A stretch of DNA of 64,000 bases from Adineta vaga (lineage: Eukaryota; Rotifera). Location: assembly GCA_021613535.1 (NCBI GenBank), contig CP075493.1:17174001-17238000 (forward strand), given 5' to 3'. Every line of letters begins with the position of its first letter. Positions within the stretch are counted from its first letter, which is position 1. A program made the position numbers and the translations under genes. This document shows positions 56,127-64,000 of the stretch, in pieces. Under the pieces are notes generated by a model, which saw only the letters and a program-made list of their open reading frames with translations, ran no database searches and was not told the DNA's origin.

Positions 56127-58017
56127 TTAACGAATCCATAACTTAACAAAGGCTTCACAGCAATCATAGTCTGCTACTTTAATTGTGAATGGTAGAGTCG
56201 ATTTCAACCATACGACAAGATCAGGACATCTTCTTCGTGATGAGAAAGAATAGACGTATTGTTCTTCGTAACTTTGTACCATTAATAGTCGAAGATTGGT
56301 CATTTTGTTAATAAGCTCAATTATACATTCCTTGTTCTGAACATTGATGGTCAGTACTTCACATTGTTTGTTCAATGGCGAATGACTCAATTCAGTGCAT
56401 TGTTGAAGATTAAAAAATATGCCATCAGTAAGTGAAACAACTTTGGGCAAATTGAGATGATGATTCGATAGATATTTTAAATCAACTAGAAAATATTTTA
56501 AAGTTGTCTTCGAAGAATCTGTAATATGCAATGAATGTAGATTTGGTGTTTGTTTGAGTAAGATTCTTAAATCAGATTGATTTGTGTAGTCAGCAGTCAG
56601 TTGAACATCAAGTGAAGTTAATTGATCAAGCTGTGGGATAAACTTGGAAAAGTGCTTATCGAATGGAAGTCTTACATGAACTTCAGAAGTATTGGTTAAA
56701 TTCGAAATCTGACGTGCAATATCGAAAGAAGGACTCAACGCTGTTTGTTTTAAATCTTCTCTCCCATTGAAATTCAATCGAAATATATTCATAATTCTTT
56801 TACCATAGTCAATTGTATCCAAATTGTCTGAATTTGAGAGTTTTATTGGAGAGTAAATTTTTATAAAAGAATCATGAACAGATTTAGACAGCCAGTAATC
56901 ATTTTCATAGGGACAAGTTGATGCAGACCAAAGACAATCACTCAGAGCCATTGAAGAAATTGAAAAGTAAGGTAAAGTATAATATAAAATGTAATATCGC
57001 CCTTGAATATCTGATTTCAAATGACATTGAATAAACCATTGGTCTTTTTCAAGCCAAAACTGACTTTGAAATGAGCGTAGATGATCATTCACTAACTCTT
57101 TTAATTTTTCTAATCCAATCCAATAAATGGCCATTGTACATCGAAATATTTTCAGTTTAGGTAAATCATTATTAATAATATTTTCCCATTGATATCCATC
57201 CATGAACATGGATAATGATTTGACTGTTAAGCAACATAAATTAGGTACTTTTTGTAAAAACATCTTTAGTGTATGTGTCCCACCTGTCCTAAAAGGAATC
57301 GAATTTCAATGTAACTAGCGAAGGAAGAATTGGTATAGAATTAAATTCACTCCCAAAATCTGAATAAATATGGAGATACCGAAGATGAGATGTGTAGTGC
57401 AACATCTTAGATAATAAATTCTTATTTATAGAATTGAAATTGTCAATAGATAAATATTTAATAGACGACGAATTCACTGATGGACAAAGCTGTTGATTTC
57501 TTTTACAAACTCTTGGAGTAAGATAAAAATTTATTAATGTTGACATATTCCATATTTTGTCAATTAGACTTTGATTGACATTATCATTTGACGATAAACA
57601 ACAATCAATTAATTTAATATGAATGAGACGACGAAGATAACTACATTCTAGGACTATTTTTCTCATAATCTTTTCTGAATGAATATGATATAATGAAAGT
57701 GATTGTAAATTAATAAATTGACAAAAACGAAAATTATAATAACGGAAAAAGTCGATTTGGAATGGAGTTTCATTACCATTTGACACAATAATAGAAGTAA
57801 TCTGATTAACCATTTTTGATAGCTCTGATTGAAAAAAGATGTGGGAATCATTGAATGATATGAAACGAAGATCAAGACGACGAGACATTTGTAGATAGGT
57901 AAAAATGAGTTGGTTTAAACGTGAATTAAGAGATTGAAAGGAACGTAAAATGTGGTCCCTACTAAGATAATTAAAAATATCAAATAACAATTCATTAGCT
58001 AATAACTCTAATTTCAT
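56127..58017 (-). pseudogene. F-box/LRR-like protein gene with one frameshift
   Basis: From ATG 58017 the frame starts with an F-box (LELLANELLFDIFNYLSRDH, SLNSRLNQLI). It continues with irregular leucine-rich strands (INLQSLSLYHIHSEKI, IKYLSIDNFN, LRYLHIYSDF) to LVTLKFDSF, then a stop at 57289. One base out of phase it goes on KMFLQKVPNLCCLTVKSLSM and runs intact for about 378 codons to the family C-terminus (KLWIR) at 56127. A single-base change in the T-run at about 57281-57284 explains the break. No other lesion is visible, so this is either a very young pseudogene or an assembly indel. The joined product would be about 625 residues, typical for bdelloid F-box proteins of this kind. Confidence 0.7.
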
Positions 58018-58292
58018 TGTTATTTTTGATCAGATGGGTGGTATACAGTCGGAAGTGAAAATAAAAGCATCGACTAGTAATGAAAGTCCTTTTATTTCTC
58101 TTTTTCTTCTCTTCTCCTTCTATTTTCCACATCGTTTTTCTGTTCACTCACGTCAGTTAATACGTTGACAAAACTATAATCATGATTTTTCTTTCTCGTT
58201 CAGTTAATAAATAAAATATCCCTTTGAAGATTCGGAAATCATCTAACTATGAAGATGTATGAATTTTTCTTAACTAATTCACAAGTGATGCA

Positions 58293-58331
58293 CGGGTGTG
58301 GGTGTGAGGGTTGTTTTGATACACCCACCCC
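58293..58331. repeat. telomere-like fold-back, 39 bp
   Basis: CGGGTGTGGGTGTGAGGG at the left and ACACCCACCCCG at the right around an 8-bp loop. It marks the 5' truncation of the next gene fragment. Confidence 0.8.
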
Positions 58332-59019
58332 GACTATTTAGTTGGTCGCTATCCTTCACTATTTGAATTTGAACTCAGTAGTGTCCAAAAACAAATTCGA
58401 ATCAAAACGACAGGAGAAATTTATCCCATTCACTCGAATGATCCATTAAAATATGCTGCATTTCTCATTCAAGATGATATAGCACTGATGATAGAAGGAG
58501 ATGATGGACAATATTATCTCAAAGCTGGTACCATTCCTCTGGCTGGTTTCTGGCGTTTAGAAAATAAATTCCATATGTCTCTCACTGAAATTCATACATT
58601 GGGTAATGTACCAAAATTTCGAGAGAAATTACAGTTGAGCATGGAACGATTCTTTCAAAAAATGGTGTCCGAAAATAATTATTCTATTCAAACAGATGGA
58701 GAATTAGCTTGGTCAAGTTCAATTGGCTCTGAAGATGCATTTTCGTAGTGAGCGACAAGTACTTCGACGTTTGCCGCATAGTGGAGCTATTCTTTTCATA
58801 GTTCACACTTATTTTCTTCCTGTGATCGATATTGCTCAAGAACCAGGTATTCCTGGACGATTAGCTTCAGCTCTACGCAGTTGGGCAGATGAAGTCGTAC
58901 GTCATAAAGGAAGAAAAGTCTACGAAGACGTTCTCTTGAAATATCTCGATGAAAAACATGCAGAACAATGTACCAACAGTTTTGGATCAACTAATTCAAA
59001 TTACGACAATAATAATTAA
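58332..59019 (+). pseudogene. DUF3445 / heme-dependent oxidative demethylase-like, 5'-truncated
   Basis: Intact family members are about 300-400-residue fungal and bacterial proteins linked to oxidative N-demethylation. The frame opens at the fold-back with LVGRYPSLFEFELSS. It continues DPLKYAAFLIQDDIALMIEG, LKAGTIPLAGFWRLENKF, SLTEIHTLGNVPKFREKL and ELAWSSSIGSEDAF, then hits a stop at 58746-58748. One base out of phase it continues FRSERQVLRRLPHSGAILF, VHTYFLPVIDIAQEPGIPG and ends at 59017-59019. So it has one frameshift near 58740 and a missing N-terminus. It was probably acquired horizontally; the single-exon remainder fits that. Confidence 0.7.
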
Positions 59020-59896
59020 CATAAATAAACACTCTCAATAGGATTGTTAAAAGATGACTATTAGCATGAAATCTAAAATATATTTGCTTCCTTTATGAAG
59101 GATGCATTGTTCAGAGTAGCTAGTCGTTCGTCGGCGTCCCGTTGGATCGGCTCTCACTCATAGATACGTGGCACTTGTTGTTACTTCAAAGAGATTATTT
59201 TTCTATGCTACATATATAATTCCTGTGAAAGATTTATAAAACACTTAGATGAATCGTTTGAAAGCATATTCAATATGTTCATGGTTAGATAAAAAAATCT
59301 CAAGTTTATAGTGCTTGTAAAAAAAACAATATTCTTTCATAGAACGGTTAGCTCAAAACTTCCATTTATTAAAGGTAACAGAGCTTTTTTTACAGGATCA
59401 CATCGTTATATAAGAGATTTGATTTGATGTTATAATCGTTCAACAGACTTTGTTTGTTTTTTTTCACTTCAATGTATAGATTGTCATCTATTTTCTTCTT
59501 TTTCGCAGTTTACAGCGTCACAAAAAAACGTAACAGATGTCGTCAAATACGATTTTTATTTATAAAACATATGAATTGGTTACTCCTGAAAGACTCATTG
59601 ATCATTTTAGGTGTTATAAGAAAAATTTGTTTCGAAACATTTTATTCAAACCTAAATATCATTGCCATATGTGACAGTTTATAGTAAGTTAAGGAAAATA
59701 AAAGAAAAATGAATATTCTCTTATCTTTAACCGTTCTCAATGTATCTTTTGTAGAACCTTATGGCGATTTAAAACGTTTTTTTTCTTCTAAATCATGACT
59801 ATAAATATTATTTGAAAAAATTTGTTACAGTATTTTATCAGTGTCTAGTTTTTCCAAACAGTAAGTGAATTTTAGATCTATATTATTAAAAAAGTA
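59020..59896. other. intergenic, promoter side of the two-span gene
   Basis: No gene supported. The frame 59454-59684 is poor and AT-driven. Confidence 0.45.
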
Positions 59897-62800
59897 ATGT
59901 CATTGAACATTAACTTTCGCAGACATCTGACACTACTTAGATCTTATCTACGCGAATTGAATCTATTTCAAAGTGGTATCACAAATGAATCTGTCATACG
60001 AAATGAACGTCGATCAACCCATCTCTATTTGATTCTTTCAATCATATCATTTATTATTATAGCATTCTACTATTCTATCGAATCTCGTGAAAACACGATT
60101 GTAATCAAATCGCCTTCATTCGTCAAATATTCAAGTCTAACTAAAGAAGTATCCTTGCAATGTCCTTGCACAACACTGGCGGTGAAGTACAAACAATTCG
60201 TTGCCATTGAGCCTGTATATCATGAATTATGTCAAAGTGACTTTATTGCTGAAAGATTTTTACAACAATTATTGGCTCTGTACAAGAAAACTTGGAATAA
60301 CTCAATTCAAACTGATTTTCATCGAATAGCCATATTTCAATTTAAAACACTTGGTATATTTTGTCAATTGGTACAAGAAACAATCAAACATGCAGTTGAA
60401 ACATTTCTGCAAACAGATTTTATTCAATCACATTTGCTTGCACAAGATTTTTTTCAAAATCATATTGAACTGTTATTAAGAGATTTTGTCGAATTGACTC
60501 CAAAAACATTTTTGAGAACATTAACATTTACTCAAGATATAACTGCACAAAATTTATTCATGACTGGTGCCTCAATAACAAGCGTCTTATCTTTTAGTAG
60601 ACGCAATCCAACTTTTAATGACTTTGGAAATTTACCATTTCATGGAATAAATTATATATTCTCAGATAACTCTTCATGTCAATGTACAAGTTCAACTGCT
60701 AACACTTGTATGGGTTTAGCAACATTCAAGAATGATTCTGTACGTGGTTTTTACACAGGCTGTTATATGGTCAGTGCACTTCTTAAATCAACACTCGAAA
60801 TACTTTACAATCAAACTATGATTGATAGTCTCACTAACTCATCGAACATTTTTCAAAAACTAAATTCATCTGCTTCAAATTCGACAATAAAAACATTATT
60901 AACTCGAATGTTTATTATTCATTGGTCTAATAAAACATCTTTTGAACAATATTTTAATAATTGTGCATCAACTTCATGTCAATATACAATCATTCAAGGT
61001 AACAGTTTCTTATTGATTGTAACATTATTAATTGGTCTGTATGGTGGTTTATCGTCCGTTCTAACTATTATTTGTCCTATTATTATTAAAACAATATGGC
61101 CATTTATTCGAAAACTTATTGTCAGACGACGAAAAACAATTGCTACACAAAATACAAACAATGGAATTAGTAGAGGTAAATATAAATTTCACATTAAGTG
61201 TATAGACGGTTCAAAGATTAGTTATAGTCGTTATCATGAAAAATGTTTAAAATAATCTTTATAGAAATTGAACAACATCACAAAAAATTGTTCCATTCTA
61301 TTTTTCAGAAACTTCCGTCAATGATCGTATAAAACAATTTTTTCAAGTTCTGAAACAAAAATTGATCGAATTAAATCTATTCAAAAGTATTCCTCCAACA
61401 GACGATATCAATATTCTTCAACAACAATACATTACTACACGACTTTATCTAATCTGTGTACTTTTAGCTGTAATTATTCTTACTGTTTTTACATCAATGA
61501 GATTACCGAAAATTCGTGTTACTATTCGATCACCCTCATTAGAAGATTTTATTTATCTTTATGATCAGTATCAATTATCACTCAACTGTCCATGCAATCA
61601 AATATCAATAGAAAATCGATTAATTTCAAATATCATGCCACATTATCATGAAGTTTGTTCCAGTAAATTTGTCACTTCTGCTTGGATCAACATTCAGTTT
61701 GTTCAAAATTCATCGAAACTATTATATACACATGATATTCGTTATCATTCTCAATTTTATTTTCAACTTTTATCAACATTATGTCGCATAGCAAATCAAA
61801 CAGTTTATGATTCTCTAGAATCATTCTATCAAACTAAATTTATCTCAAATCAAGCGCTTAATTCTCAAACATTTGAAACACGTATAAATATACTCGTAGA
61901 ACAATTCAAAAAAACAGTACCTGAGTCATTTGAACGCTCGTTGAATTTATTAACAACAAACTTTGAAATCAATCAATTCGTTTCATCCATGAACTCAATC
62001 GTCGCAAAATATGATCTAACAGTCAATGGCACATATATTCCTCAATTGGAAATGTATATATACTATTGGTATAAGAAATCCAAATGTAATCCAAATGAAC
62101 TAGTCGGATTGCACGACTGCTTGTGTATACCTATGGGATTTGATGAATGTCGTCGAGAAATCGTGATCAGTGAAGGTGAGACAACACATGTTATTCCAGG
62201 CATGTTTCAAGGATGGTTTCCTTTACAGTCACTTCTTATGTCAACATTGGAGTGTTTTTATAATCAAACATGTTTTCTTCAGATCACAGAATTTATTAAT
62301 TCAACAGTATCATCAACCAATTTTTCTATCTTGAAAGAACCATCATTCTTATCGACTAACGGTAAATATCAACAAATTGGTTCATTAGCTAACAATCTCT
62401 TTATCCAATCGTGGAAGAATAATAGTTCATTTCAATCCTATTTCAATCAATGTCAACCTGTAGAATGTTCATATACTTACACAAGTCGATCAAGTCTTAT
62501 TTCTATGATAACAACGACAATTAGCTTGATTGGTGGTTTCAATACTGCTCTACGTTTATTCCTTCCATTTATCGTTCAATTGGTGACTAAAATTTGGAAA
62601 TATTTCCAGCAACGACGAAGTAATATTATCATAGAACAAGAGACAAATTATTCAAGAATAAGTATGAAACTCTATTTTCAATTATTATATAATAAAATCA
62701 TCTATTGAAGGATTTTGTGATTATTTTCGTAATCTTGTTGCATCTGGCAAACGAAAGATCGTACAATTAAATCTTTTCCCTACAATTCCAAGATCAAACG

Positions 62801-64000
62801 ATCCCAAAATTATTCGCAGAAGTCAAAGAACAACTCGAGTATATTTAATTTTACTATTATCATCTTTATTCATTCTTATTCTTTATACATTATTAAGGCA
62901 AGAAACTTTTATAGAGATTATTCAAAATCCATCAGTATCAAAATATAGAGAATTATTCTCTCAATATTCTTTCAAATTGCAATGTCCTTGTAGTCGTATT
63001 GCAATTAAACACAATCAATTTATTTCTCAACTCAAACCACAATATCATCCGATTTGTCATAGTATATTTGTTTCTCCACGATGGTTAGAAAGTCTAATAG
63101 GCCCAAGTTTCTATGGTCTTTTAAGAATGTCTTATGGTGATGATTATCGAGCATTAATTCATGTACAATTTCAGACAATAGCAAAACTTTGTAAACTTTC
63201 TAAAATTATGTTGAATATATCAATGTCACGATTCGAACAGACGGATTTTATGACAGCAAATCTTATCTCCAATGACGAATTCAATCTTCAAATAGAATTA
63301 TTAATAGAACAGTTTAAACAAACAACATTCAATCAATTTATGGAGACATTCAAATTAATTCAACTAATAAATCATGGAAATCAATTAGCGACAGTGTTGA
63401 AGTCGAATTGGAATTTTATTTTCGAAAGATCTTCTGATCACAATGAAACTCCCAGTCTACTAAAAGATATGTTGGCTGTACCACAACAATACGGTGCAGA
63501 GAACTGTTCATGTGACGTGCAATCAAACTGTTCAAAGTATCCTGGTATTTACGTCGAGAATCCGAAGAAGCTATTCACCGAAACGATACCAGGATTTCTC
63601 GTCGGATGTTTACCATTGAATGCTCTTCTTCAATCAAATTTAGATTGTCTTTTTAATGAAACATGTCTATCTATAATGCGAGCATTTATTTTCTATGTTA
63701 ATCCTATTCCATTCGAAGTCTTAAAGTATTCATCATTAGCAATCCCAAATACAACGATCGATACCATTCTGAATCAATTGTTTGTTTCCGATTGGTTGCA
63801 AAATACATCATTCGATCTTTATTTTAATCAATGTGCCCCTCAATTGTGTCAATATTCATATTTAACGGAATATAATACAGTTTATGTTGCGACCACTTTG
63901 ATTGCGCTCTTTGGTGGTCTAACTATTGGTCTACGTTTCTTTGTGCATTATACAGCACTAATAATACACAAAATTACTGATAGTCGTAAGAAAAAAAATC
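59897..64000 (+). CDS. tandemly fused two-membrane-span ectodomain protein, at least three units, partial
   Basis: Three exons: 59897-61175, 61309-62661 and 62711 to beyond the window. GT-AG introns (133 and 49 bp) join them in matching phase, so the three 430-450-residue units form one chain. Each unit has a basic start with a xLNLF motif, a first span (LYLILSIISFIIIAFYY in unit 1), a conserved extracellular opening (LQCPC near 30 residues later) and a HE(L/V)C or HPIC motif. A long ectodomain with CQC/CSC and C..CQY cysteines and many N-glycosylation sites follows. A second span contains a GG turn (IGLYGGLSSVLTIICPII; ISLIGGFNTALRLFLPF; IALFGGLTIGLRFF). N- and C-termini of each unit would be cytosolic. 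Function unknown. The topology recalls DEG/ENaC channels, but I do not claim homology. Confidence 0.75.

Noticed and set aside
55865-56167. 100-codon frame after the F-box/LRR-like gene as its continuation
   Set aside because: The gene already ends in the family-typical KLWIR terminus at 56127; the extra frame overlaps it out of phase and has no LRR pattern.
728-58331. True chromosome ends or assembly of a telomere in this window
   Set aside because: Tracts are short (12-40 bp), interstitial, mostly paired as inverted arms, and flanked by unique sequence on both sides.
1-64000. tRNA, rRNA or CRISPR features
   Set aside because: I looked for B-box-like GGTTCGA words with cloverleaf context and for regularly spaced identical repeats with unique spacers; none held up. 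Repeats here are telomere-like, minisatellite or transposon ends.

Overview
The window looks like a bdelloid rotifer chromosome segment. It is AT-rich, with many introns of about 47-65 bp. It holds short interstitial tracts and fold-backs built from GGGTGTGGGTG, matching the TGTGGG telomere unit reported for Adineta. Its gene families are ones known to be expanded in bdelloid proteomes: ART-type ADP-ribosyltransferase, NHL-repeat proteins, LDLa/EGF/7TM chimeric receptors, F-box/LRR proteins and two-membrane-span ectodomain proteins. Several single-exon enzymes look bacterial or fungal in type. The species is inferred from this character, not proven.

Layout. 0-10.3 kb: remnants of an F-box-like gene, an ART and a secreted esterase, then a six-exon membrane-anchored CAP-domain gene (minus strand, 10299 to 6241). 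One intron of that gene carries a complete 2.18-kb MULE DNA transposon (7731-9911) with a 9-bp target duplication, repetitive inverted termini and an intact 463-aa FLYWCH/MULE transposase. 11-16.5 kb: fragments of a Brr2-like helicase, an SDR dehydrogenase and a TIR-domain gene, each ending at a telomere-like fold-back; also an intact ubiquitin-like gene and a sugar isomerase/epimerase. 17-22.3 kb: a secreted TIM-barrel hydrolase-like gene, a cupin gene and a medium-chain oxidoreductase. 23-32 kb: NHL and LDLa/EGF/7TM pseudogenes; one NHL gene is split by a 2-kb element with CGCGTTT-rich ends. 34-37 kb: a rhodopsin-like GPCR and a decayed transposase-like gene. 38-46 kb: a 2250-codon dual-GTPase giant protein resembling vertebrate VLIG/GBP GTPases, with a YfaP/DUF2135-like tail, and an unknown 363-aa gene upstream. 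46-50 kb: an island of fold-back MITEs and dispersed repeats. 50-59 kb: a broken 7TM gene, an intact F-box/LRR gene whose 17 LRR exons are each exactly 84 bp, an F-box/LRR pseudogene and a truncated DUF3445 gene. 59.9 kb to the end: a gene encoding at least three fused copies of a two-span ectodomain module, running off the window.

Main themes. (1) About twenty telomere-like fold-back elements, several lying exactly where a gene fragment begins or ends, which suggests involvement in break repair or illegitimate recombination. (2) Many genes with one to four lesions, beside large intact genes. (3) Recent DNA-transposon activity. (4) Candidate innate-immunity components: giant GTPase, TIR fragment, ART, F-box/LRR and CAP genes. 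All splice structures were derived by hand from GT-AG sites with matching phase; no search was run.
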